A DNA stretch of 64,000 bases from Erysipelotrichales bacterium (GCA_022508565.1 JAFLUY010000005.1:1-64000), one strand, 5' to 3'. Positions 52,792 through 62,547 are shown, counted from the first letter of the stretch. Notes: a model not told the origin generated them from the sequence alone. A program made the numbers and translations.

Positions 52792-53295
52792 TCAAGTTCT
52801 TTTTCTAAAATATCCATTAAATGCTACTTTAGCATCATTAACTACAATAAAAGAATCTTTATCAATAGATTTAATTAGTTTAATACAGTCTTTATATCTT
52901 TTTTTGCTAATGCTTAAATATATAATTAATTTATTATCTATTGTCTTAACAACTGATAAGCCATAATTTGCTTTTTTTATTTTTAAAATATCTGATACTT
53001 TAATTTTTGATGATATTACTTCTATATTATATATACCATCAACGAGCATTTCATTTAATAAAGTACCAAGATAAGTTCCGGTTGCATAACCAAGAGAATA
53101 AAATATCGCGATCATTATTGAATTATCATAACTTACTAAGGCAACTCTAGCTGCATAAAACCAAACAAAGACTTCAACAAACGCGATTAATGAAGAAACT
53201 ATTTTATTACCCTTAACTACAAACATAGTTCTTAAAGTTCCTAGGCTAACGTCTATAATTCTTGAAACAAATATTTTTATACAAGCTAGTACCAT
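52792..53295 (-). CDS. UPF0316-family membrane protein (DUF5698/DUF2179)
   Basis: A 167-residue protein. Three N-terminal membrane helices contain IIDVSLGTLRTMFVVKG and a GYATGTYLGTLLNE segment typical of the family. The C-terminal DUF2179-like soluble domain is about 70 residues. Function is unknown in the family. TGGTGATGAT precedes the ATG. It is divergent from the CotJ locus. Confidence 0.82.
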   Translation of the reverse strand: MVLACIKIFVSRIIDVSLGTLRTMFVVKGNKIVSSLIAFVEVFVWFYAARVALVSYDNSIMIAIFYSLGYATGTYLGTLLNEMLVDGIYNIEVISSKIKVSDILKIKKANYGLSVVKTIDNKLIIYLSISKKRYKDCIKLIKSIDKDSFIVVNDAKVAFNGYFRKRT

Positions 53296-53359
53296 ATCAT
53301 CACCATTACTAGTATGTACACATTTTTAAATAATACATATAATACCATGGAGGTAAGTT

Positions 53360-53743
53360 ATGTTATTTGATTTTGAAACTGACTTTGAAAAAAAAGTTTG
53401 TCCTTTATTAGATATAGATGAAGGATTTTTAAAAGGAAATATGTTTGCTGATCTTTATGAACCTTATAAGAACTATAAACCAAAAGAATTAAAACCAAAA
53501 ACTGAAAGAGAAGCATTGTTGGATGCTATTATTAAAATTTGTTTTGCCATTAATGATTTAAATTTATTTCTTGATTTAAATCCAGATGATACTGAAGTAT
53601 ACGATAAATTTAAAAAATATTGTTTAATGTATGATAAATGCATTGAAGAATATGAAAAGAAATATCAAGTATTAAATTTAACAGATGATGTATACGGAAA
53701 ATATACATGGATATCTAATCCATGGCCATGGGAGGATAGATAA
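53360..53743 (+). CDS. cotJB: CotJA-CotJB fusion spore-coat protein
   Basis: A 127-residue protein containing both small coat proteins. The N-terminal third (FLKGNMFADLYEPYKNY) is the CotJA core. The rest (IKICFAINDLNLFLDLNPDD, YEKKYQVLNL and a terminal NPWPWE) is CotJB. In most spore formers the two are separate adjacent genes. GGAGG precedes the ATG. CotJC starts two bases downstream, so the operon order A-B-C is preserved. It belongs to the inner spore coat in known species. Confidence 0.85.
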   Translation: MLFDFETDFEKKVCPLLDIDEGFLKGNMFADLYEPYKNYKPKELKPKTEREALLDAIIKICFAINDLNLFLDLNPDDTEVYDKFKKYCLMYDKCIEEYEKKYQVLNLTDDVYGKYTWISNPWPWEDR

Positions 53744-53745
53744 TT

Positions 53746-54303
53746 ATGTTTAAATATGATAAAAAATTGCCTTACCCAATAGATATTAAGAAAAAAGATT
53801 TAAAAATGGCAAAATATATATTTACTCAATTTGGTGGAAGTAACTCTGAACTAGCTGCGGCTTTAAGATACTTCTCACAAAAGTTTACTATGCCAGATGC
53901 TTATGGATCTGCATTACTTAATGATATAGCTACAGAAGAACTTGGTCATATCGAAATGATTGCAACAATGATTAAACAACTTACAGATGGAGCTACAGCT
54001 GATGAAATGAAAGAAGCAGGTTTAGGAGATTACTACAGTGAACATGGAATTGGTCTTTATCCTGTTAATGCATCAGGTGCACCATTCACAATTACTTTTG
54101 TTGCAGTAACTGGAGATGTGTTAGCTGACCTATCAGAAGATATGGCAGCTGAACAAAAAGCGCGTGCTGTCTATGAAAACTTAATTGAACTAGCTGATGA
54201 TGAAGATGTAATTCAACCGCTACTATTCTTACGTCAAAGAGAAGTAGTTCATTTTAATCGTTTTAAAGAATTATATGATAAATATAAAAAAATGGGTTAT
54301 TAA
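53746..54303 (+). CDS. cotJC: CotJC, manganese-catalase-like spore-coat protein
   Basis: A 185-residue ferritin-like protein. Helices with ATEELGHIEMIATM and REVVHFNRFKE carry the Glu and His ligands of the di-manganese centre, together with the first-helix Glu in NSELAAALRY. In Bacillus and Clostridium it is part of the spore coat. The start overlaps the preceding ribosome site GGAGGATAG. It is followed by a strong terminator. Confidence 0.92.
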   Translation: MFKYDKKLPYPIDIKKKDLKMAKYIFTQFGGSNSELAAALRYFSQKFTMPDAYGSALLNDIATEELGHIEMIATMIKQLTDGATADEMKEAGLGDYYSEHGIGLYPVNASGAPFTITFVAVTGDVLADLSEDMAAEQKARAVYENLIELADDEDVIQPLLFLRQREVVHFNRFKELYDKYKKMGY

Positions 54304-54330
54304 AAAGGACAATCTAATTGTCCTTTTTTC
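54302..54330. terminator. Terminator of the CotJ operon
   Basis: Stem AAAAGGACAAT / ATTGTCCTTTT with a three-base loop and T-run. Confidence 0.85.
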
Positions 54331-54340
54331 TTGATTAAGA

Positions 54341-55273
54341 TTATTTGCGAACTAAATGAATTATATCATTTGCTCGATCACCTAATGTATTATGAGATAA
54401 TCCATTATCAACTACTTCATCAGATATATCTTTTAATCTTTGCAATTGTCTATCACGTTCAATAATATAAAAGAAATTAATTGAACATCTTGCCGTAGGT
54501 CCGGCCATATTATGGAAAATATTGACAAGCGCACCACTTGGACTTAATATCTCTTGATAATATTCTTCCATTAATGAATAGAACTTTTCCTCTTCTTTTT
54601 CAGATAAATAAAGTAAGATATTACTAAAAAAGGCTAAATCAAAATTTCTTTCATCTTTATATTCAGATGTTGCTAAATCTAAAATATTACATTGGCAAAA
54701 CCTAATTTTAGATTGAAAGTCTATATCCTTTGCTTCATAAAATTCTTTTTCATTATAAAAAGGTAAAAATTCTTTTGACAATTTTACTCTATTTTCAGTA
54801 TAATTCGTAACATATTCATAACTAACATCAAATAACATTTCAAATATTTGCGATGGAGTAAAACGATCATAAAGTTTATCAAAATATAAACGAGCTTCCT
54901 CAGATAAACATGAACGTATATCACAATAGATTTTATATGAAAGAAGTTCATCTTCACCAACACCCATTAAATAGTTCATAAATTTATCATACTCTAACTT
55001 TTGCATGCTCGCAATTCTTAATTGTTGAGGAAAATATGATAAGGCATTTAAATCGTATGAATAAACATCAATACTACGACGAGCCAGTTCAATTGAATTT
55101 TCACCTGAACTAACAGGAATTAAACACTTCTTAGGATTTTCAATATTTTCAACTATTTTCGCAACATTATCAGTAGTACTAAAAATACATTTCTGATATT
55201 TTTTATAACCTTGGCAATCTTTTAAATGCATAGTTTTATTAACAAGATACTTCACTTCATGTCTTTTTTTCAT
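54341..55273 (-). CDS. DUF3419-like methyltransferase-fold protein (second copy)
   Basis: About 310 residues. CLIPVSSGENSIELARRSID followed by YSYDLNALSYF aligns with the SAM-binding region of the protein at 51738, and FDLAFFSNILLYL with its motif IV. Together they flank the UPF0316/CotJ block. The ATG at 55273 follows AAGGGGAAA. The function is unknown; a lipid-headgroup methyltransferase-like role is only inference. Confidence 0.6.
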   Translation of the reverse strand: MKKRHEVKYLVNKTMHLKDCQGYKKYQKCIFSTTDNVAKIVENIENPKKCLIPVSSGENSIELARRSIDVYSYDLNALSYFPQQLRIASMQKLEYDKFMNYLMGVGEDELLSYKIYCDIRSCLSEEARLYFDKLYDRFTPSQIFEMLFDVSYEYVTNYTENRVKLSKEFLPFYNEKEFYEAKDIDFQSKIRFCQCNILDLATSEYKDERNFDLAFFSNILLYLSEKEEEKFYSLMEEYYQEILSPSGALVNIFHNMAGPTARCSINFFYIIERDRQLQRLKDISDEVVDNGLSHNTLGDRANDIIHLVRK

Positions 55274-55314
55274 AATTTCCCCTTCTTTAAGTAACATATA
55301 TTATTACAAAAAAA

Positions 55315-55345
55315 ATAAATTGTCAAAATTGACAATTTATTTTTT
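55315..55345 (-). terminator. Terminator of the GtrA-like gene
   Basis: AAATTGTCAA / TTGACAATTT with a T-rich tail on the minus strand. Confidence 0.65.
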
Positions 55346-55810
55346 CTTAAAAACAATTAATTTACTTAAGATATAATTTGCTATTGTTACAACTATTTGA
55401 CTAGCAATCTTACCAATAATATCACTTAATGATAAAAGACTTACAATTACAAACATGATAGACATGTCCATGAGTAAACTTGCAATACGCGAACCCACAA
55501 ACTTTGAAAGTTCACTTACAATATTTTTGTTTTTACTTTTAAAAACAAAGATACGGTTTGTTACATAAGCAAACATGACAGCAAATACCCAAGCTATTAT
55601 ATTAGCAATTTGTAACTCTAGTTTCTCATTTGGATCCAAGAAGGTTCTTGTAACCACAAAGTAAGTTACTAAACTTACAACAGTTGTTAAAAGTCCAACA
55701 ATTAAATAATTCCATATTTCTGGATTCTTATAATAGATTCCCCAGCCCCAATTCCAAAACTTAACAAATATATTTTTATCATGTCCTTTAATTATAAGTT
55801 TGCCATTCAT
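55337..55810 (-). CDS. GtrA-family membrane protein
   Basis: A 157-residue protein with four membrane helices in the GtrA pattern: YLIVGLLTTVVSLVTYF, ANIIAWVFAVMFAYVTNRIFVF and a C-terminal YILSKLIVFKKK. GtrA proteins are linked to moving or supplying lipid-linked sugars for cell-wall glycosylation. This fits the GT2 and DUF6020 genes nearby. GAGGTAAT precedes the ATG. Confidence 0.88.
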   Translation of the reverse strand: MNGKLIIKGHDKNIFVKFWNWGWGIYYKNPEIWNYLIVGLLTTVVSLVTYFVVTRTFLDPNEKLELQIANIIAWVFAVMFAYVTNRIFVFKSKNKNIVSELSKFVGSRIASLLMDMSIMFVIVSLLSLSDIIGKIASQIVVTIANYILSKLIVFKKK

Positions 55811-55858
55811 AATTATTACCTCAAGAAAATTTTAGCAAAAATAAACACTTATGTCTAT

Positions 55859-58375
55859 CTAGTTTCTTGTTTTTATAATTATCTTTTTAGCGATATCAAC
55901 TGGTATAACACTGAATGCTAAAAGTAAAACAAATATAAGCTCATTTAGTTTTAAACCATAAGTTCTAAATAATGGTCCTCCTAAATATATTAAATATATT
56001 TGAGCAATAAATATACTTGTCATTATAAATAAGAATACTTTATTTTTTAAAATACCAGTAAATATATTTAATCTTGTTGTTCTTGCATTAAAAGCATTAA
56101 AGATGCTTAAGAATATAAATAAAGAAAAGAAAGCAGTCATATAATATTTTGTTTGACTTCTAATAAATAATTTAAATACATCTAGTTTTAAAAATAAAAC
56201 AAGTAGAACAGTAGAATATAAACCAATAAATAAAATTGTTTTGTACATATATTTATTTAAGATATTTTCATCCTTTTTAATAGGACGCTCCTTCATATAT
56301 CTTCTTAATGGTGCTTCATAAGAATAAGCAAGACCTGCAAAAGTATCCATTATCATATTAATCCACAACATTTGCATAACTGTAACTGGTGTAGTTACAC
56401 CAATAAATGGACCAACTAATGATAAAAATAATGCACATATATTCATAGTTAATTGGAATATTATAAACTTTCTAATTGATTTAAAAATTGTTCTACCATA
56501 AAGAATAGCGTTAGCAATAGAAGATATATTATCATCAAGTATTACTATATCAGCTGCATATTTAGCAACTTCAGTACCCGAACCCATAGCAAAACCAACA
56601 TTTGCTTTCTTTAACGCTGGAGCATCATTAACTCCATCGCCAGTCATACCAACAACTATATTATTTCTTTCTAAAACAGTTGAAATTCTACTTTTATCTT
56701 TTGGTAATGCTCTTGCTATAACTTTTATTTTATTATAATTTCTAACAATATAATCATCATCAATTCTTTCCAAATCATCATGAGTTAAAACTAAAGAATC
56801 ATGATCTAACATATTTAATTCCATGGCAATAGAGGCAGCAGTGTCAACATCATCTCCAGTTATCATCATAACATCAATCCCTGCACCCTTAATTTCTTCT
56901 AGTGCACGGGGTGCCTCTTTTCTAATGTCATCTCTTATAAGAATAAATCCAAGTAAGACATTGTTATAAACATCACATATTACTCTTATACCTCTTTTTG
57001 TATAACTTTTAATAATATCATTTACTTTGCTCTTATCATTAAGTAGTTTTCTATCACCATTTTTATCTAAATAGAATCGACATCTATCTAATAGAACTTC
57101 ACTTGCTCCTTTATAATACTCATTATTATTGGAAAGTTTTACATAAGAGTATTTAATAGTTGAATTAAAATTAGTTTTTGTCTTTATTTCTAAATTTTTA
57201 TCTCTTTTACCTAAAAATGAGAGTATGGCTTTATCAGTTGAGTTACCGGATGTAATGTTTGTTCCTTCAAAATAAGAATCATTGTTATAAAGAAGTGACT
57301 CAATAAATCTGTCTCTAACAATATTGTTCATCTCTGATAAATTGTTGTAATGGTTATCTTCGCCATCAACTATACCAATAACACTTAATTTCCCCATAGT
57401 TAAAGTTCCTGTTTTATCTGTTAACAATACCTGAATTGCGCCACTTGTTTCAATACCTACTGGTTTTCTTACTAATACATTGTTTTTTAACATTTTTTTC
57501 ATGTTAGACGATAAAACTAAGGCCAACATCATAGGTAAACCTTCAGGTACACAAACTATAATAATTGTTACTGCTAAAGTTACTGTATGAATTAAAAGAT
57601 CAAATAGTTCTCTTGGACTATTAATTATTTCAAGTGCCAAATTTAAATCAAAGTTATTGGAAATAAATAAGACATTAAAAATATAGGAAAGAGATGCAAG
57701 TATAGCACCAATATAACCAATGCGTGAAACTATTCTTGCAAGTCTTCTAAGTCTTAACTTCATTGGAGAATCCGGAACTTTTTCGTTTAATTCTTTAGCA
57801 ATATTTCCATAAATAGTATTAATACCAACATTTTTAACTCTCATAACGCATTTATCACTTAAAATAACACTACCTTTAAATAGTTTATCATTAATTCTTT
57901 TTCGGGCTTCTTTAGATTCACCATTAATACTTGATTCATCTGCTCCAACACTACCACTTATAATAACACCATCGGCAGATACCATTTCCCCAGATTCTAG
58001 ATAAACAATGTCTCCAACAACCAAATCATCTGCTTTAATTGATACGTTTTCACCATTTCTTTTGACTCTAACAAGCACTTTTTCATATTCATTTTGTAAT
58101 TTAGTAAATGCCTTATTAGACCCATATTCACTTAACGATGAAATAAGTGATGATAAGAGAATTGATATTAACATACCCAATGTTTCATACCAATCAGCAT
58201 CACTAAACATTAAAACAAAACGAATAGCTAAAGCTATTAACATTATTTTAATTATTGGATCACCTAAAGCATCAATAAATAATTTTATAAACTTATTTTC
58301 ATTTTTTAAATCAACACTGTTAGTACCATACTTTTTTCTTGATTCTAATACTTCTTCATCTGTTAATCCGTTCAA
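55859..58375 (-). CDS. PMCA-type calcium-transporting P-type ATPase
   Basis: An 838-residue P2-type ATPase. It has the N-terminal cation-ATPase domain (GLTDEEVLESRKKYG), the actuator loop SSINGESKEA, PEGLP in helix 4, the phosphorylation site DKTGTLTMG, MITGDDVDTA and TGDGVNDAPALKKANVG. Six C-terminal helices follow. The residue pattern fits Ca2+ export. The start is a TTG after AGGGTGATAATAG. It is transcribed alone. Confidence 0.92.
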   Translation of the reverse strand: MNGLTDEEVLESRKKYGTNSVDLKNENKFIKLFIDALGDPIIKIMLIALAIRFVLMFSDADWYETLGMLISILLSSLISSLSEYGSNKAFTKLQNEYEKVLVRVKRNGENVSIKADDLVVGDIVYLESGEMVSADGVIISGSVGADESSINGESKEARKRINDKLFKGSVILSDKCVMRVKNVGINTIYGNIAKELNEKVPDSPMKLRLRRLARIVSRIGYIGAILASLSYIFNVLFISNNFDLNLALEIINSPRELFDLLIHTVTLAVTIIIVCVPEGLPMMLALVLSSNMKKMLKNNVLVRKPVGIETSGAIQVLLTDKTGTLTMGKLSVIGIVDGEDNHYNNLSEMNNIVRDRFIESLLYNNDSYFEGTNITSGNSTDKAILSFLGKRDKNLEIKTKTNFNSTIKYSYVKLSNNNEYYKGASEVLLDRCRFYLDKNGDRKLLNDKSKVNDIIKSYTKRGIRVICDVYNNVLLGFILIRDDIRKEAPRALEEIKGAGIDVMMITGDDVDTAASIAMELNMLDHDSLVLTHDDLERIDDDYIVRNYNKIKVIARALPKDKSRISTVLERNNIVVGMTGDGVNDAPALKKANVGFAMGSGTEVAKYAADIVILDDNISSIANAILYGRTIFKSIRKFIIFQLTMNICALFLSLVGPFIGVTTPVTVMQMLWINMIMDTFAGLAYSYEAPLRRYMKERPIKKDENILNKYMYKTILFIGLYSTVLLVLFLKLDVFKLFIRSQTKYYMTAFFSLFIFLSIFNAFNARTTRLNIFTGILKNKVFLFIMTSIFIAQIYLIYLGGPLFRTYGLKLNELIFVLLLAFSVIPVDIAKKIIIKTRN

Positions 58376-58442
58376 CTATTATCACCCTTTTATCTTTTTT
58401 CTAATAATGTATATGTTGATAAATATATAATTATTAACAAAA

Positions 58443-58468
58443 GAAAAAAGACTTAATGAAGTCTTCAA
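58443..58468 (-). terminator. Terminator
   Basis: Stem AAGACTT / AAGTCTT, four-base loop, TTTTTTC on the minus strand. It ends the phosphodiesterase operon. Confidence 0.75.
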
Positions 58469-58484
58469 TAAATAATTTTATTTT

Positions 58485-58754
58485 TTATTTATTCTTTAAA
58501 TAAATCTTTTTAAACTTTTGGATACTAAGTACAAGAAATAAGAGTCCAAGTATAATTATAAATAAACCCACTAAAACATTAGCTTTTAAAGTTATAATAC
58601 CTATAAGTAATATTAAGCCAATTACAATTGTAAAAAATAGAACTATTAAAACAATTAATGGATACCTGACATACTTTGGTAATTTTTTGTTTTTACTTGC
58701 TTCTAGAGTACCTTCAAAAACCAGTTCAAAAAGAAATTCAAATAAATACTCCAT
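58485..58754 (-). CDS. Small membrane protein
   Basis: An 89-residue protein with two membrane helices (LIVLIVLFFTIVIGLILLIGII and LVGLFIIILGLLFLVLSI) separated by a short loop, and basic ends. It is a common hypothetical in this group. It begins three bases after the phosphodiesterase gene and is probably co-translated. Function is unknown. Confidence 0.65.
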   Translation of the reverse strand: MEYLFEFLFELVFEGTLEASKNKKLPKYVRYPLIVLIVLFFTIVIGLILLIGIITLKANVLVGLFIIILGLLFLVLSIQKFKKIYLKNK

Positions 58755-58757
58755 ATT

Positions 58758-59879
58758 TTACTCTCCTTTACCTCCAATTACTTCGTACACCACTAATGGT
58801 ACAAGCATTTCATCCTCAGTAATACCTGAATGAGATGATTTTTGTGTATGCTTTTTTCTATCATATCTAATACATTTATCAGTAATACCTATAGCAAAAT
58901 AGTCACCTAAAGCATCTTCAAAGTATTTGTTTTCTTCACCTTCACCATATAGTTTTTGTTCTCTTACTTCATCTTTAGATAAGATTATAAAATCATCTTT
59001 TAGAATCATTTTAAGTTCACCCGGAAAAATACTCATATATTCTTCTTTAACTCTAAAGGATGCTGCTCTAACATCTATACCAATATCTCCTTCTAGCATC
59101 TCTATTATATTAGGATAATCAGTTAAAGTAATATACTTACAAGCAAGATGACCATGATCTGCAATTGCAATAACAAGAGTGTCATTTAATGATGTACATA
59201 GTTTTTTAAATTCTTTATCAAGTTTTCTCAATAACATTTTGGAAAGAATTGAATCATTTCCAAAAGTATGAAAATTATGATCTGGTTGATTACAGTAGAA
59301 ATAAATATAATTTCTTTTATCATTTTCTAATATTTCTTGAATTTGCATTCTAGCTTTCTTTAAAGACATATTTCGATCATCATGATAAACTGATATTTTC
59401 TTCGCATAGCAATCTTTATCTTTTTTGATTTTATCAACAACAGATTCGTATTTTAACAAAGTTCTACCTATATGATAATCAGTTATTTTTTCCTTAGTTG
59501 ATTTTACACAATTGCGAGATAAAGTTATTACTTCATCAAATTCTTTAAAATACATATCCCAACCTAACCAACCATGTTCGATTGGATGTAATCCAGATTC
59601 AATACTGGTTCTTGCTGACATAGTAGTTGATGGAAATGTTGAAGAAAGAGAAGAAACTAAATATTTATTTAAAAAAGGACACAATTTTCCATTTCGTTTT
59701 AATATATTATATCCTAATCCATCAAACAAAACTAAAACTACATTCTTATAGTTATGCTTATTTAGAATATCGTCTAACTCATTTAATGTTGAATGACTAG
59801 TTTCAATATTAAAATATTTTAAAATTGAATTTGAGACGTTAGCAACATTATTCTCATAATTAGGTAACATTGTTTTCAT
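58758..59879 (-). CDS. Alkaline-phosphatase-superfamily phosphodiesterase
   Basis: A 373-residue enzyme of the type I phosphodiesterase/nucleotide-pyrophosphatase class. Landmarks are VLVLFDGLGYN (metal Asp), SSTFPSTTMSARTS (nucleophile Thr), then YFYCNQPDHNFH and IAIADHGHLA for further metal ligands. Probably cytosolic, as no signal peptide is seen. AGATGGTGAAT precedes the ATG. It is the first gene of a two-gene operon. Confidence 0.85.
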   Translation of the reverse strand: MKTMLPNYENNVANVSNSILKYFNIETSHSTLNELDDILNKHNYKNVVLVLFDGLGYNILKRNGKLCPFLNKYLVSSLSSTFPSTTMSARTSIESGLHPIEHGWLGWDMYFKEFDEVITLSRNCVKSTKEKITDYHIGRTLLKYESVVDKIKKDKDCYAKKISVYHDDRNMSLKKARMQIQEILENDKRNYIYFYCNQPDHNFHTFGNDSILSKMLLRKLDKEFKKLCTSLNDTLVIAIADHGHLACKYITLTDYPNIIEMLEGDIGIDVRAASFRVKEEYMSIFPGELKMILKDDFIILSKDEVREQKLYGEGEENKYFEDALGDYFAIGITDKCIRYDRKKHTQKSSHSGITEDEMLVPLVVYEVIGGKGE

Positions 59880-59908
59880 ATATTCACCATCTTTTATTTA
59901 TTATAACA

Positions 59909-59945
59909 TGAAAAAAGCAAATCATATCAGATTTGCTTTTTTTAT
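59909..59945 (-). terminator. Terminator of the YtrA-type operon
   Basis: Stem AAAAAAGCAAATC / GATTTGCTTTTTT with a six-base loop, directly after the stop codon at 59942. Confidence 0.85.
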
Positions 59946-60652
59946 TCAAACTCAATTGTGCTAATTAAATGGGCAATTTGCTCATCAGAATAATCTAAAC
60001 TAAATATCGTAATGGTGTAACTGTATTCACCATCATTAATAAATATTTCCTTAACACCATAAGTCTCCCAAATATAACCATCATAATCACCATCAATTAA
60101 AGTAAGTTTTGTAAGATTACCAAACGTTGAATTTGCAATAAAATTAATTGTTTGAATTTTTCTTATTTTATTAATGCTACTAAATATATTTATATCATCA
60201 TTAGCATTACTAATTAAATATTCATATGCTTTATAAGTAGTATTAATCTTATTATTCTCAAATTCTTTTGTTAGATCATAAGCTAACACATTATCTTTAC
60301 TCATATCTAAAATAAGATTTAAAGTTTCATTTGATGGAATTTTATTGAAAACAACTTTATCATTAGTATCTTTTAAAATATATACTTTAAAATTTGAATT
60401 AATATTTTCTTCATATAATTCAAACTCATCTTTAATTTTTAAACAATCATATGTAAAATAATCTTTACCAAGATCAGTTTTTTTGACTGTAATTCTTTCT
60501 TCAGGGTTAAATGATTTAATAAAATTATATACATTCGTATTTTCTTGAACTTTTGTTAAATCATAAACAAAGAATAAGAATCCTTTAAAAACAATATAAA
60601 TAACCAATATGATTGCTAAAATAATTAATAACATCTTTTTCGACTTTTGCAT
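59942..60652 (-). CDS. Membrane-anchored protein of unknown function
   Basis: A 236-residue protein with one N-terminal membrane helix (LLIILAIILVIYIVFKGFLF) and an outer domain of about 200 residues without Cys clusters or enzyme motifs. It lies 19 bases downstream of the ABC-2 permease gene and before the operon terminator, so it is probably the fourth gene of the YtrA-type operon and may work with the transporter. The family is not recognised. Confidence 0.6.
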   Translation of the reverse strand: MQKSKKMLLIILAIILVIYIVFKGFLFFVYDLTKVQENTNVYNFIKSFNPEERITVKKTDLGKDYFTYDCLKIKDEFELYEENINSNFKVYILKDTNDKVVFNKIPSNETLNLILDMSKDNVLAYDLTKEFENNKINTTYKAYEYLISNANDDINIFSSINKIRKIQTINFIANSTFGNLTKLTLIDGDYDGYIWETYGVKEIFINDGEYSYTITIFSLDYSDEQIAHLISTIEFE

Positions 60653-60671
60653 AATTAACCAACTTTCTATT

Positions 60672-61301
60672 TTAAAATTCTTTTTTCATATATATACTTG
60701 CAGATATACTATAAGAAATAAATAATGATAAAACCATAGTTATAGGTAACGCTAAAAATATATAATCGTTAAATACATCAAATACTTTACTAATTGCATA
60801 AAAGTCAATGTATTTTCTCATAAACTCTTCAACGAAAATAATAGCAAATACGATGACTAAAACACCAATTCGCGCTTTTTCAACGCCAAACTTATAAATT
60901 GCTGGATACATAAATACTTCCAATAAAACCGTTGCAAAAGTGCAACCCAATATAACTAGTAATAAGCTTTCATAATCCGTATTATTTTTAGAATAAGCAA
61001 TTATAAGTGATAATATAGTTACAATTATTGATGCAACTAGTATAAGTATTAAAGTAGCTAAGTATTTTGCTTTTACACTGTTTTTTCTACCATTAGGTAA
61101 TGTAACAACATATGCATCCCATTTGTTATAAGCATCATAATTAAATGTTGTCATCATCATTAGAAAACTCATAAATGGAATTAAAAATGATAAATCAGCT
61201 TGTCCATAAATACCTAAACCAGTATAAATTAATAACATTATTATAAAAACTTTACAATTACCCTTTAGCATTAGCAAATCTTTTTTTATTAAACCAATCA
61301 T
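60672..61301 (-). CDS. ABC-2 type permease
   Basis: A 209-residue membrane protein with six hydrophobic segments. GLIKKDLLMLKGN at the start and FNYDAYNKWDAYVVTLPNGRK match small ABC-2 permeases of the YtrC/DUF-type ABC2 family. Its ATG overlaps the ATPase stop (TAATG). It acts with the ATPase at 61301. Confidence 0.85.
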   Translation of the reverse strand: MIGLIKKDLLMLKGNCKVFIIMLLIYTGLGIYGQADLSFLIPFMSFLMMMTTFNYDAYNKWDAYVVTLPNGRKNSVKAKYLATLILILVASIIVTILSLIIAYSKNNTDYESLLLVILGCTFATVLLEVFMYPAIYKFGVEKARIGVLVIVFAIIFVEEFMRKYIDFYAISKVFDVFNDYIFLALPITMVLSLFISYSISASIYMKKEF

Positions 61302-62158
61302 TATTCCACTCCTTTAATCATCAATACCATCAAATCTTCAAGTGTTACTTTATCAATTGTACTAACTTTATAAATTTTATTGAATTCTTTTTTGTTTTCA
61401 ACTAAGACTTCATAATCATACTTATTCTTCTTGTATCTTATATAATCTTTATTATCAAAATTCTTAAATTCTTTTTCAGTACATTTAACAATTCCATAAT
61501 TATCCAATAACTCATCTTTAGTTTTTGATAATAATATTTCACCTTTATTGATAAATGTTATATAATCAGCAATATGTTCTAAATCTGTTGTAATATGACT
61601 TGATATTAGAATAGAACATTCTTCATTTTGAATAAAGTCTTGGAATATATCTATTACTTCATTTCTAGCAATTGGGTCAAGTCCACTTGTTGGTTCATCT
61701 AGTATTAATAACTTGGGATGATGTGAAATAGCTACAGCTATTTCTAATTTTTTTCTCATACCTCTTGAGAAAGTTTTTACTTGTTTAGATTTAGGTAATG
61801 AAAAATCATTTAAATATTTAAAGTATAAATCACTATCCCAGTTTTTAAATGTATCTTTCATAACTGAATTAATATCAGTTGGAGTAAGAATTTCAGGAAA
61901 AAACATATCATCTAAAACCACACCAATATCTTCTTTAATTCTTTTATCATCTTTTCTATTACTAAGACCAAATATTTTTATATTCCCTTTATAATCTTTA
62001 ATAATATCTAAAATAGCTTTTATAGTAGTAGTTTTGCCTGCACCATTTTCACCAATTAGTCCCATAATCATACCCTTAGGTAAATTAAAGCTAATGTTTT
62101 TTAATTCAAAATCATCATATCTTTTTGATAAATCTTTTACTTCTAATATATCTCCCAT
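61301..62158 (-). CDS. ABC transporter ATPase (YtrB-like)
   Basis: A 285-residue ATPase with Walker A GENGAGKTTT, a signature in FSRGMRKKLEIAVAI (SRGM variant), Walker B LLILDEPTSGLDP and SSHITTD. A C-terminal extension of about 70 residues is typical of CcmA/YtrB-type exporters. It overlaps the GntR gene (TAATG) and the permease gene. Confidence 0.93.
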   Translation of the reverse strand: MGDILEVKDLSKRYDDFELKNISFNLPKGMIMGLIGENGAGKTTTIKAILDIIKDYKGNIKIFGLSNRKDDKRIKEDIGVVLDDMFFPEILTPTDINSVMKDTFKNWDSDLYFKYLNDFSLPKSKQVKTFSRGMRKKLEIAVAISHHPKLLILDEPTSGLDPIARNEVIDIFQDFIQNEECSILISSHITTDLEHIADYITFINKGEILLSKTKDELLDNYGIVKCTEKEFKNFDNKDYIRYKKNKYDYEVLVENKKEFNKIYKVSTIDKVTLEDLMVLMIKGVE

Positions 62159-62535
62159 TACTTATCCTCCTCATAAAATATGTCTAACATGTCACTTATC
62201 GTATCTTTAGAAATATTGTTAACTTTAGCAATATTAACAATTGTATCTAAAAGATTTTCTATTTTCTTTAGTTGTTCTTCTCTTGCTAAATCAATATTTA
62301 TTTCTGCAACATAAAATCCCTTAGCAGGAATAGTAACTACATAACCTTCCTTAACTAATTCTTCATAAGCATTTTTAGTAGTTATAACACTACATCTTAA
62401 ATCCTTAGCTAATGATCTTATAGATGGCAACATCTCTCCAGATTCGAGTTCTCTTGAGATTATTTTGTTCTTAATTTGTTCTTTTATTTGTTCATATATT
62501 GGAACACCACTTGAATTACTAATAATAATTTCCAT
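62158..62535 (-). CDS. YtrA-subfamily GntR regulator
   Basis: A 125-residue protein: an N-terminal winged helix with GVPIYEQIKEQIKNKI, LPSIRSLAKDL and AYEELVKEGYV, and the short helical tail of the YtrA subfamily with no large ligand domain. It is the first gene of the ABC operon, and its upstream palindrome overlaps the promoter, so autorepression is likely. In the relatives such regulators answer to envelope antibiotics. AGGTGTATT precedes the ATG. Confidence 0.9.
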   Translation of the reverse strand: MEIIISNSSGVPIYEQIKEQIKNKIISRELESGEMLPSIRSLAKDLRCSVITTKNAYEELVKEGYVVTIPAKGFYVAEINIDLAREEQLKKIENLLDTIVNIAKVNNISKDTISDMLDIFYEEDK

Positions 62536-62547
62536 AATACACCTCGT

